DNA from: Candidatus Zixiibacteriota bacterium
Lineage (GTDB): Bacteria > Zixibacteria > MSB-5A5 > DSPP01
Reading direction: 5' to 3'
Assembly (NCBI GenBank): GCA_022614805.1
Contig: JAKEHY010000009.1
Location: 12,489-76,488 of the forward strand
Length of the DNA stretch: 64,000 nt
Of the stretch, positions 49,058 through 57,384 are shown in pieces (within the stretch, counting starts at the first letter, position 1; every line of letters starts with the position of its first letter). Below the pieces are notes generated by a model. The model made no database searches. It was not told the origin of the DNA and worked only from the letters and a program-made list of their open reading frames with translations. Position numbers and translations under genes: made by a program.

Positions 49058-51370
49058 ATGAAAAACCCGTCCGTCCCGGCCGCTTCAATCGACGGCCGAA
49101 TTTCCAAAAAGTGGTTTTTAACCCTCTTTTTTTTCGCCTTGTCGCTCCGCCTTATCTATCTGGCGGAGATTCACGACTACCCCACCTTCAAATACCCGAC
49201 CGTCGATGCCCGCTACCACGATGAATGGGCGCAGGCGGTTGCCCACGGAAAGCTGACCCAACCCCAAGCATTTTTCCGCGCCCCCCTTTACCCCTACCTG
49301 TTGGGGTTGGTTTATTATATTTTCGGGCATAACTACTACGCCCCTCGAATCGTGCAACATCTCATCGGTTCCATCGGAATAGTTTTGCTGGCACTTTTGA
49401 CCACGCGGTTGTTCGGTAAAAAAACAGGGGTCGTCACCGGATTCGTTTTTGCGGCCTATGCGAGCGCCATCTATTTCGAAGGGGAACTGCTGCTTGATTT
49501 TCTTCTAATTCCGCTCGATGTGCTGATTTTCATATTTCTTTATAAAGCCAAGGAAAATCCAAACCCGGTCAACTGGCTCCTCGCCGGGCTCTGGCTGGGG
49601 CTTTCCGCCATCACCCGGCCGAACATTCTGATTTTCATTCCGGCCGTTCTTTTCTGGACTTGGTTTTCCTTTCGCCAACGGGAACGTTTCAAAGGACAGC
49701 TCAAATTTGCGGCCCTTTTTCTTCTGGGAACGGCCCTGCCCATTTTGCCGGCGGCCCTTCACAACCACCGCGCGGAAAAGCCGTTGGTCCTCATCGCGTC
49801 GCAGGGTGGAATCAACTTTTACATCGGAAACAATCCGGAAGCCAACGGATTCACTTCCATGATGCCGGGGCGGCCGGCGACGAACTGGGAGCTGGCCGAT
49901 ATCCGGTCGCTGGCGAAGGAAGAAACCGGCCGGGAACTTTCCTCCGCCGAACTTTCCGACTTCTGGTATAAAAAGGGGCTGGAATTCTGGAAAAGCCGCC
50001 CGGCGGATGCCTTCAAACTTTTGGCCAGGAAAACGTATCTGTTTTTCACCCGTTTCGAGATTGCTAACAATCCGGGCACCATTCCGGAAATGGGGTATGC
50101 CCCTCTTTTACGCTTCTTACCCGTTGGCTTCTGGTTCATCGGCCCGCTGGGGCTTTTGGGCGCGGTTTTCTCGTTCGTGAACCGGAAGGCCCGGCTTTTG
50201 TCTGTTTTTGTTCTCATTTATTCCGCTTCCGTCATCCCCTTTTTCGTCAATGCCCGCTTCCGCCTGCCGGTTCTGCCGTTTCTGACGCTTTTCTCCGTTT
50301 ACGCCGTCTTTGAGTTGTGGAAACACTTCCGTGAAAAGAAAAATCCGCTCCCCTACGTCGCGGTCCTGGCCATCTTTTCCTTCCTGGTCAACTCCAATCT
50401 CTCCGGTTTCGCCAAAACTCCCAACCCGGCCGGGTTTTTCCAACTGGGCAATGTGTTTTTGGAGCAGGGGAATTATGCCGAAGCCCGGCAGCTTTTTCAT
50501 CAAACGTTGCAGGCCGACCCCCGGTTCAAATTCGCCCATTTGAATTTGGGGGTGGCGGCATTAAAGATGGGCGACTTAAAAACGGCCGAGGAGGAATTTA
50601 AAAAAGAACTGGAAGCCGACCCGCAATCGGAAAAAGCGCCGGCCAACCTCTCCCTTATCCAAAGGCTGCGCGGATTCCCCCGGCTGGCCGTCTATTGGGC
50701 CGAAAAATCCGTCCGGGCGAAACCGTACTTCCAGGATGCGTACCTGAATTGGGCCTTGGCCTACCGGGCGCTCGGGCAGCCGGAAAGCGCCATGGCGGTT
50801 CTCGAAAAAGGGGAAAAAAACTCTCCCCGTTTTCTTTTGGGGCTCTTCTTGAAGGCCTCGTTTCTGGTGGAGGCCAAACGCTTTCCCCAAGCCGAGCCGA
50901 TTTTGCTGGGGCTTTTGGACAGTCTCGAGGACTATCAGCCCTCCTACGACCCCCAGCCGTTTTTTGTCGCCTCGCGCGAGTTCGGCGAAAATACTGCCGA
51001 ACTGAAATCCCGCATCTTTTACCTTCTGGGCCGCAGCCGCGGGGAGCAGGGGAACTTCAGACCGGCGATGGAGTATTTCCAGCAGGCGCTGGCGGAAAAC
51101 CGGGCCAATGCCGACGCCGCCGCCGATTTGGGCACGGCCCTCCTGTATCTGGGCCGCCCGGGGGAGGCGCTTCCATACTTCGAGCGGGCGCTGCCCCACA
51201 AATCCGAAAATTTCGCCCTGCATTTTAACTACGGCCTGACGCTAATGGAACTGAACCGCCTGCCCGAGGCACGCGCCGCCTTCAAAAAATCGCTGGAGCT
51301 GAATCCCAACTTCTCCCCGGCGAGAGAAAGGCTGTCGATTCTGGAAAATTTGCTGAAATCCGGCCAATAA
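49058..51370 (+). CDS. Membrane glycosyltransferase-like protein with C-terminal TPR repeats
   Basis: 770 residues. An N-terminal membrane domain of roughly ten helices (about 20-390) with PTVDARYHDEWAQAVAHG on the first periplasmic loop, the conserved Asp of PMT/ArnT-type enzymes, and FFRAPLYPYLLGLVYYIFG. From about 400 to 770 there are 8-9 TPR units (FQLGNVFLEQGNYAEARQLF, AHLNLGVAALKMGDLKTAEE, FALHFNYGLTLMELNRLPEA). Transfer of a sugar from a lipid donor to a protein or lipid is the family role. ATG at 49058 is used; a TTG nine codons earlier is possible, and neither has a strong ribosome site. Confidence 0.8.
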   Translation: MKNPSVPAASIDGRISKKWFLTLFFFALSLRLIYLAEIHDYPTFKYPTVDARYHDEWAQAVAHGKLTQPQAFFRAPLYPYLLGLVYYIFGHNYYAPRIVQHLIGSIGIVLLALLTTRLFGKKTGVVTGFVFAAYASAIYFEGELLLDFLLIPLDVLIFIFLYKAKENPNPVNWLLAGLWLGLSAITRPNILIFIPAVLFWTWFSFRQRERFKGQLKFAALFLLGTALPILPAALHNHRAEKPLVLIASQGGINFYIGNNPEANGFTSMMPGRPATNWELADIRSLAKEETGRELSSAELSDFWYKKGLEFWKSRPADAFKLLARKTYLFFTRFEIANNPGTIPEMGYAPLLRFLPVGFWFIGPLGLLGAVFSFVNRKARLLSVFVLIYSASVIPFFVNARFRLPVLPFLTLFSVYAVFELWKHFREKKNPLPYVAVLAIFSFLVNSNLSGFAKTPNPAGFFQLGNVFLEQGNYAEARQLFHQTLQADPRFKFAHLNLGVAALKMGDLKTAEEEFKKELEADPQSEKAPANLSLIQRLRGFPRLAVYWAEKSVRAKPYFQDAYLNWALAYRALGQPESAMAVLEKGEKNSPRFLLGLFLKASFLVEAKRFPQAEPILLGLLDSLEDYQPSYDPQPFFVASREFGENTAELKSRIFYLLGRSRGEQGNFRPAMEYFQQALAENRANADAAADLGTALLYLGRPGEALPYFERALPHKSENFALHFNYGLTLMELNRLPEARAAFKKSLELNPNFSPARERLSILENLLKSGQ

Positions 51371-51394
51371 AAAACCCCGCCGCGGCGGAGTTTT
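51371..51394. terminator. Terminator between the converging genes
   Basis: AAAACCCCGCCGCGGCGGAGTTTT, a stem with AT-rich flanks on both sides, lies directly after the TPR gene and before the stop of the lipoprotein gene on the other strand. Confidence 0.7.
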
Positions 51395-51400
51395 AAAAAT

Positions 51401-53527
51401 TTAGGGACAGGGGCCGGGACAGCAGGGGGGCGGGCCGCCGGGCGGTTCGTATCCCAGAAACCACTTCAGCATCCGGCTCATCGCGCAGGTCGCCTGCGCT
51501 TCTTTGATTCCGAAAAGCGAGAAACCAAAATAGGCCGACTTGAAAATTCCCCGGTCCGAGCGCAGGGCCACCCCTTTGCCGTTCAGGTGGGAGGTGTCGG
51601 CAACGCCAACCGGCGAGCGAAACTTATAGACTTCTTCGCTTCGGGCTCCTTCACGCACAAAATAGTTAACGGCCGGCACCTGGCGGTAGGGGGTGGTATC
51701 CCGGCGCACGGCCACCACCGTGAAACGCCCAAGCACGCTGTCGTCGACATCCAGGCGCGGGAATCCCTCGTCAACGACGCTAACGCCGGGGTCGGCGCCC
51801 GCGAACTCTTCGAGAGTCACGCTGTCATTGGCCAAGATATTTACATGGGCGTGGGTGAACACTTCCCTCGCCCCGAAGTAAAAGTATCCAACGCCGGTGT
51901 TCGGCTGGGTCTGGTTGAAAGGGAGTTCCACGGGCGCCGGCACGTTATAGATGGGAAACGCATCGGACAAATCGTCCCGCCCCAGCCCCCAAACACTTCC
52001 CCCCGCATCCATATAGGCCTTCAACGAAGCCTGCATGGTGGTGGGAGCATCGCTGTGAAACATTTTCTCCTTGTGGAAAATGACCAGCTTGTATCGCGCC
52101 AGAAGCGACTCCGGAATGGATTCTCTGTAGTCAAACACCTTCACATCTTGGGCGGAGTCAATCACGCTGCCGTAGCCGGCGTTGCGAATCAGCCGAAGGT
52201 AGTAGTTTTGGACCTCTATAAGCCCCGCCTCTTTTGCACCGGTGGAATCCACGTCCAAAAAAGGAATGGAGCCATCCGGCTGTCCATTTTTCTTGAGGGT
52301 CGGCCCGCCGCTGAAGGTCAGTTTGGTGATTAAAAGAACATCGCGGTCGAAACGAGGACGCACGACCCCGAAGGTGACCGTGGCCCCAAACGAATCTATC
52401 ACTTCGGCGTCGTCTTTGGCCCGCACCCGGAAACGATAGTAGCCAGGTCTGATGCTGGACGTGTCACTATACCGCTTTGACGGGTCGTCACTATACCCCG
52501 TGAGTCCGTAAAAGGTAAACGATTTGGCCGAGGTAAAGACCCGCTTCTTCGGGCTCTGACCCGAGCCGGGGCCCGGCCAGCGCAAGGGATACGCGGTGCT
52601 GGCCCATAGCCGATTGCTGTCCAAAAAGTTGGCTGAATCAGCACTGCGGAAGGGTCCAAAAAGCTCCCAAAAATATTCAAAAGGAGGCTGTTCCTGGTTC
52701 GGGTAGTCGAGGGAGTCCGCCCCCTCGTAATTGATGGTTATGCCGCAATACCCCACCCGCAAAGTGGGATCCGAGTTATAGGTGGGCCCGTCCAAGGAGT
52801 AAAGAATAGGGGGCTCGGAAACTTGAGCAATCGGAAAGCGGTTGCAGACGCTGATATTGCGGAAATATGTGCTCGGCGGCCGGTTTTTGCGCCCGAAGTT
52901 CCGCCAGGCAATGGGGGAATTTAATCTGAAAAGGCTGTCACGCTCACTTTGCGTTATCGTTGGTACAAAGATAGAAGCCAGGATTTTGGCCAAGGGGTCA
53001 GTGGAAAGTGCGCCGCGGTCGTCCCGCGCACGCACAAAGACCTCCGTAGGCCGCGTGGCCGTGTCGGCCGCATTGCGGCTGGCGGAGGGGAGTTCCACCG
53101 TATCGGTCTGGCCGTTGCGGTTCACGTTATCCACCGACACCCATTCGAACCGCAGCGTATCCCGGCGAAGCGTGTCTTTGAAGACCTCCCAAATGTTGCT
53201 GCTGTTGGGCGCATTTCGGCGCAGAAAATCCAGAACCACAGAGTCGCGCTGGAATTCGGGAAGTTTGGTAAAGCCGACACCGATTAAGGATTCCGGGATG
53301 AGGGCATACTGGAATTCGATGACGTAGCCGTCCCGGTCGGTGGCATACCAGAAAAGCTGATCGGGCTTGGTGAATACGGTGCTGGCGATGGGAACCGTGG
53401 AGAAAAACGCCTTGGGGGGGGCGTTCTCGTGCGCGACGCCTTTCTTCTTTACCGTGCAACCGCTCCCGATTAAAATCACCCCGATGGCCGCATACACCAA
53501 CGCGATGCCAAAATGCCTGATTTTCAT
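51401..53527 (-). CDS. Large putative lipoprotein of unknown function
   Basis: 708 residues. Lipoprotein signal peptide VYAAIGVILIGSGC with Cys in the lipobox, followed by TVKKKGVAHENAPPKAFFS. The middle is beta-rich with Ig/FN3-like texture. Around residues 485-545 a Rossmann-like segment (LVIFHKEKMFHSDAPTTMQA, MDAGGSVWGLGRDDL) recalls the flavodoxin/GATase-like fold of ThuA or DUF4159-type proteins. The C-terminus is Pro/Cys-rich (GYEPPGGPPPCC). It is the last gene of a four-gene operon behind the PorV-like gene (34-base gap). ATG at 53527 is taken; another Met four codons upstream is equally possible. Function not assigned. Confidence 0.65.
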   Translation of the reverse strand: MKIRHFGIALVYAAIGVILIGSGCTVKKKGVAHENAPPKAFFSTVPIASTVFTKPDQLFWYATDRDGYVIEFQYALIPESLIGVGFTKLPEFQRDSVVLDFLRRNAPNSSNIWEVFKDTLRRDTLRFEWVSVDNVNRNGQTDTVELPSASRNAADTATRPTEVFVRARDDRGALSTDPLAKILASIFVPTITQSERDSLFRLNSPIAWRNFGRKNRPPSTYFRNISVCNRFPIAQVSEPPILYSLDGPTYNSDPTLRVGYCGITINYEGADSLDYPNQEQPPFEYFWELFGPFRSADSANFLDSNRLWASTAYPLRWPGPGSGQSPKKRVFTSAKSFTFYGLTGYSDDPSKRYSDTSSIRPGYYRFRVRAKDDAEVIDSFGATVTFGVVRPRFDRDVLLITKLTFSGGPTLKKNGQPDGSIPFLDVDSTGAKEAGLIEVQNYYLRLIRNAGYGSVIDSAQDVKVFDYRESIPESLLARYKLVIFHKEKMFHSDAPTTMQASLKAYMDAGGSVWGLGRDDLSDAFPIYNVPAPVELPFNQTQPNTGVGYFYFGAREVFTHAHVNILANDSVTLEEFAGADPGVSVVDEGFPRLDVDDSVLGRFTVVAVRRDTTPYRQVPAVNYFVREGARSEEVYKFRSPVGVADTSHLNGKGVALRSDRGIFKSAYFGFSLFGIKEAQATCAMSRMLKWFLGYEPPGGPPPCCPGPCP

Positions 53528-53561
53528 CCTTTGCCGCATCTCCTTTGACAAATTTAATCCG

Positions 53562-54551
53562 TCAGAATGAAACCAACACCGACCAGCGGTGAAAGCTTCC
53601 CAGGTCGTGGGCCTGCTGGTAGGCATAGTCGGCGGTCAAATTGAAACGCTGTACCGGAAACTTGAAACCGGCGCCGGCGGCCAATCCCGTCCCCACGGTG
53701 AATTTGCGGGAATCCTCCACCAGCTGTTCCTGGGCGTCCGTGTCCTGGCGGTAGTAAACACCCAGACGCAAGGCCAGCTTCTCGGAATACCAGTACTCCA
53801 GGCCGCCGTTAAATTTTTCGAGGTTGTCCGCCGGGTGGCTCCCTTCAAAAGCGAGGGTGGTGCGGTGGTGCGAATTTTGCACCACGTCGATGGCCGTGCC
53901 AAAATGAAAATCAATCGGCAGCGGAAAGTCCTTGAAATTCTCCCCGGACGGGCCGAAGGTGAAATTGGGGCCGAAATTGGAAATGCGCATCGCAATGCGG
54001 AAATTCCGGAAGCCGGTTTCGTACAGGGTGCCGACGTCGGCGGCCCAACCGGAGGCTTCCCGGTCGGCCAGGCTCTCCTGAATGAACTTGCCGGTGATGC
54101 CGAAGGAAAAGTGGTCGGTGAGATAGCGGGCGAAGGTCACGGCGACGGCCAAATCCTGGGCTTTGGTGGTCTCCCCGGTGCCGGATGGAAAGTTATAGGT
54201 GGTAACCGGTATGTCGCCGCTTTGGAAATCGTATAAGGAAATCGCCATCACGCCGCCCAGTTTCCGCACCGGCAGAGCCATTGCGGCGAATTCGTAATGA
54301 ATTCCGGCCGGGTAATCGATGTGGGAAAGCGCCGCCTGCTTCCGGCCGACCGCCGCCAGACCGGCGGCATTGTAGTAAACCGCAAAGGCATCGCTGGCCA
54401 AGGCGGCAAACGCCCCCCCCATCGCGGTGGCCCGGGCCGACACGCCGATTTCGAGAAACTGCAATCCGGCCGTGCCGACCTTTGCTTGACCCCAGGCCGA
54501 GCCGGCCCAGAAAAGAAGCCCGCCGACCGCGCCAACCGCCATTTTTTTCAT
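53562..54551 (-). CDS. PorV/PorQ-like outer-membrane protein
   Basis: 329 residues. Signal peptide (AVGAVGGLLFWAGSAWG), then AGLQFLEIGVSARATAMGGAFAA and DAFAVYYNAAGLAAVGRKQAALSHIDYPAGIHYEFAA, the hallmark opening of the PorV/PorQ (UPF0164) barrel family. It ends in RWSVLVSF with the C-terminal Phe. In Bacteroidota, PorV carries type IX cargo to attachment on the cell surface. It follows the 926-residue secreted protein by 28 bases, which carries a PNPYRI-type C-terminal domain; cargo and carrier in one operon would fit. Confidence 0.85.
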   Translation of the reverse strand: MKKMAVGAVGGLLFWAGSAWGQAKVGTAGLQFLEIGVSARATAMGGAFAALASDAFAVYYNAAGLAAVGRKQAALSHIDYPAGIHYEFAAMALPVRKLGGVMAISLYDFQSGDIPVTTYNFPSGTGETTKAQDLAVAVTFARYLTDHFSFGITGKFIQESLADREASGWAADVGTLYETGFRNFRIAMRISNFGPNFTFGPSGENFKDFPLPIDFHFGTAIDVVQNSHHRTTLAFEGSHPADNLEKFNGGLEYWYSEKLALRLGVYYRQDTDAQEQLVEDSRKFTVGTGLAAGAGFKFPVQRFNLTADYAYQQAHDLGSFHRWSVLVSF

Positions 54552-54579
54552 ACGCTCATCAACTCGCTTTCCCGGGCGT

Positions 54580-57360
54580 TCATTTTATAATCACGATTTT
54601 GCCCACATAAGTATTTTTAAGGCCCTCCTCCGTCCAAACCCCCAGTTCGGACTGCACCGTATAGAGGTACAATCCGGCCGTGATGGCCTGGGCATTCCGG
54701 GAGAGTAAATTCCAAGACTCGTAACCGGCGTCGGAAGCGAGGGGGTCTTTATCGTGGCGAATTTCCTCCACCAAATCCCCGTCCAGGGTGTAGATGCGAA
54801 TGACGCACCGGGCCGGCAGGTTGATGAAATTGAGCTTTCTATGCAGTTCCTGCTCAAACCCCACGGTTATCCCCTGCGGGTTTTCGTAATGGCTGTAATC
54901 GTTGTCAATCCGGTACGGATTTGGAAAGACCGAAATTTTATGCCCTTCCCCCGCCCGGGTCGGCTCATCCGGCAGCGCAAAAACCGCCTGCTTGGCGGAG
55001 CTGGGAGTCACCTCGAGCGGGTCCAGCCGGCCGGAGGCGTTCAAAAACCCGAAGTCAAAGGGGCAGATGGCCACGTACGTCGGCTCCGAGGGGAACAGCC
55101 CGGATATTTTGTACTGATACCAATAGGCGCTGTCGTTGGCGGGGTCGGTAACGGAAGGATACAGCCGCGCCTGGCTCAAGCCCAGATTGAAATCCTGGGG
55201 GACAAAGTAGAAAATCGTATCCAGAGGATTGCCGTTGTTGCAGGTGTTGCAGAACCGCACACGAATGGCCGTCTTGTCGGTACAAGGGTTACAGTAGGTG
55301 AGGTCTGGACAAGGGAGCGAGTTAAAGCTGATGCCAGTGGCCGCATAGAACTTATTTGGGTCGATCGGCCGTCCAATAATAACAGTATCCCCTATCGGGT
55401 CGATGTAATTGCTACAGGTATCCCACCCGGATACATGCCGGCCACCATTATTATCAAACCACACCCTTTTTACTGCATACAGCCGCTGAATCTCGTCCCA
55501 AGTTAAAGGAGGCATCGACGTCGGTTCCCAAACCCCCGGCGTGTTCGCGGGGGCTCCGGGAGCCACTTTGGCCGTGTTCAGAAACCACACCTTCCAATCC
55601 ACCTTGTCAAAGGAACCGACGTTGGTGAAATTAGTCCCGTCGCCGGACAGCCAGACCCGGTAGCCTTCAAAATCCTTTTGGTCGCTGAACTCGTCCGTGA
55701 CGTTTTCGGTGTTTTTGCCAAACCAGCGCACCAACACTTCTCCCAGTCTGGTTTCAAACTGCATCTGCGGAACCGGCGGGGGCAACGGCCCCTTGAAGTC
55801 CGGAATTCCGTCCCCGAATCGCCGCTCGACCGAATCCGGTGCGGCCGGGGGAGTAACCCCGCAGAAAACCGTCTCGACTATGGTTTCGTTGTCAAAGACC
55901 CGCTGCACCCAGCGGGCGTTGGTGGCGACGGGCCCGAAGTCCAGCTTGTTCAGGTAGGTCTCCAGCCGGACCGGGTCGCGAAAATACTCCGGCGCCCGAG
56001 CCAGGGCATTATAGTTGTCGGGGTCTTTGTGAAAACCCTGCCCGGCAATATACCCCAGCGTAACGCGCAGGGTATCGGACGGGTCGTCCGCCAAGGGGCT
56101 CAAGCTGAACGGCCCGAAAGAGACGGTATAGCGGGTGTCAAAGCCGTTGGCGATGTCAAGGGAACGATCGGTACCCCCCCCGACCAAGGGGGGAAGCCAG
56201 CCGTTGCCAAAGCCGTAGTCGACCGTGCTCTGGTTCAAAGCGCTGTACACTTGGGGAAAATCCAGCTCTTCGTTGGAGAGTTGAGCGTATTTCATTGCAT
56301 CCCCTTCCGGCTGGCCCAAACCACCCGAAAGGTTCTTGCGCCCCGGAGCCTTTTGGGGGCCCCAGTCCAAAGTTACGTTGCCGTTCGGCGTCCACCAGTT
56401 GAAGGAGGTCTTGATCTGGCTCAAGGGGAGGGGCGCCCGCACCACCCGGATTCCGGTCACAGCGCTGGCGCTGGTATTCCGATAGGTGCCGACGCTGGGG
56501 TCGCCATCCTGGTCGTAGACGTGAGCCAGGTTTATCGTATCGTTGCAACGGGGGTTAGTCTCGTTGGGGACCCAAGCCTTAAAACCGGAAAGGTCATCCT
56601 GGGCGGGGTTCACCGCGTTTTCATGCCCCACATCGGGGTCCGCAAAAACTCCCAGGTAAACGCTCGTCAACGGCCGACGGCCGATATTGACTATGCTGTA
56701 ATCCAACATAACCCAGTCCTGACCCCAACCGGCCGACCAGGAGTAGCTTTTCTGAACGATTTTCAGTCCCAGCGGCTTGAAGGGACGCCCGTCGTTGGGG
56801 TCGGGGGTATGCACAAAAGCCGGGTCGGTCAGGGTATCGTACATCACGGCTGTAAAGTCCATATCGGAGACGGCGTTCGGGTCATAATATGGGCTGGCGG
56901 GGTTTTTGGACCTTTTGATGATATCCCCCACTCCTTCGCAGTCAGCGTGCAGCTCCCCTCTATCCGAATCAAAAAGCCAGCCGTCCGTTCCCAAGGAGAG
57001 CAGCGTGTCTCCCCCTACTACCGCCCCTATCCAGAGGGCCCCTTGAAAGAGATATTCCACCCGCGACCCCCCCGGAAATTCCGCCGAAGAGGAACGCTCG
57101 CCGGTGAGACAGTCCAGCAGCCCCAGGGGGCTGCCTTGATTGCCGAAAAATCCGTAGTTGGTGACGGTAAACCAAAGCCGGCCCACCTTATGGACGCAAT
57201 TGTCCTTGTCGGGAAGACACCCGGCCGTAATTTTGTAAGCCGGGGGGAGGGATGAAGCCTGGGTATTTACGTCTTTGAGCATCCGGGCCGAGCCGGACGA
57301 AACGAAGGCACTTGACATTCCCACCAGCCCCAAAATGCAGAGCTTTTTTGTTCTTCCCAT
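54580..57360 (-). CDS. Large secreted protein with PNPYRI-type C-terminal domain (paralogue B)
   Basis: 926 residues. Signal peptide (LCILGLVGMSSAFVSSGSA), then the same conserved blocks as the protein at 46045-48813: HKVGRLWFTVTNYGFFGNQ, SSSAEFPGGSRVEYLFQGA, SPYYDPNAVSDMDF, DWGPQKAPGRKN, DGIPDFKGPLPPPVP. The C-terminal domain has SVFPNPYRIDNDYSHYE, IRIYTLDGDLVEEI, GLYLYTVQSE and GKIVIIK. The ATG at 57360 is preferred (AGGAGTAAAGGA upstream) over an ATG eight codons earlier. It sits between the TonB receptor (24-base gap) and the PorV-like gene. Function unknown; probable surface or secreted protein. Confidence 0.78.
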   Translation of the reverse strand: MGRTKKLCILGLVGMSSAFVSSGSARMLKDVNTQASSLPPAYKITAGCLPDKDNCVHKVGRLWFTVTNYGFFGNQGSPLGLLDCLTGERSSSAEFPGGSRVEYLFQGALWIGAVVGGDTLLSLGTDGWLFDSDRGELHADCEGVGDIIKRSKNPASPYYDPNAVSDMDFTAVMYDTLTDPAFVHTPDPNDGRPFKPLGLKIVQKSYSWSAGWGQDWVMLDYSIVNIGRRPLTSVYLGVFADPDVGHENAVNPAQDDLSGFKAWVPNETNPRCNDTINLAHVYDQDGDPSVGTYRNTSASAVTGIRVVRAPLPLSQIKTSFNWWTPNGNVTLDWGPQKAPGRKNLSGGLGQPEGDAMKYAQLSNEELDFPQVYSALNQSTVDYGFGNGWLPPLVGGGTDRSLDIANGFDTRYTVSFGPFSLSPLADDPSDTLRVTLGYIAGQGFHKDPDNYNALARAPEYFRDPVRLETYLNKLDFGPVATNARWVQRVFDNETIVETVFCGVTPPAAPDSVERRFGDGIPDFKGPLPPPVPQMQFETRLGEVLVRWFGKNTENVTDEFSDQKDFEGYRVWLSGDGTNFTNVGSFDKVDWKVWFLNTAKVAPGAPANTPGVWEPTSMPPLTWDEIQRLYAVKRVWFDNNGGRHVSGWDTCSNYIDPIGDTVIIGRPIDPNKFYAATGISFNSLPCPDLTYCNPCTDKTAIRVRFCNTCNNGNPLDTIFYFVPQDFNLGLSQARLYPSVTDPANDSAYWYQYKISGLFPSEPTYVAICPFDFGFLNASGRLDPLEVTPSSAKQAVFALPDEPTRAGEGHKISVFPNPYRIDNDYSHYENPQGITVGFEQELHRKLNFINLPARCVIRIYTLDGDLVEEIRHDKDPLASDAGYESWNLLSRNAQAITAGLYLYTVQSELGVWTEEGLKNTYVGKIVIIK

Positions 57361-57384
57361 TCCTTTACTCCTCGAAAGTCGCAT

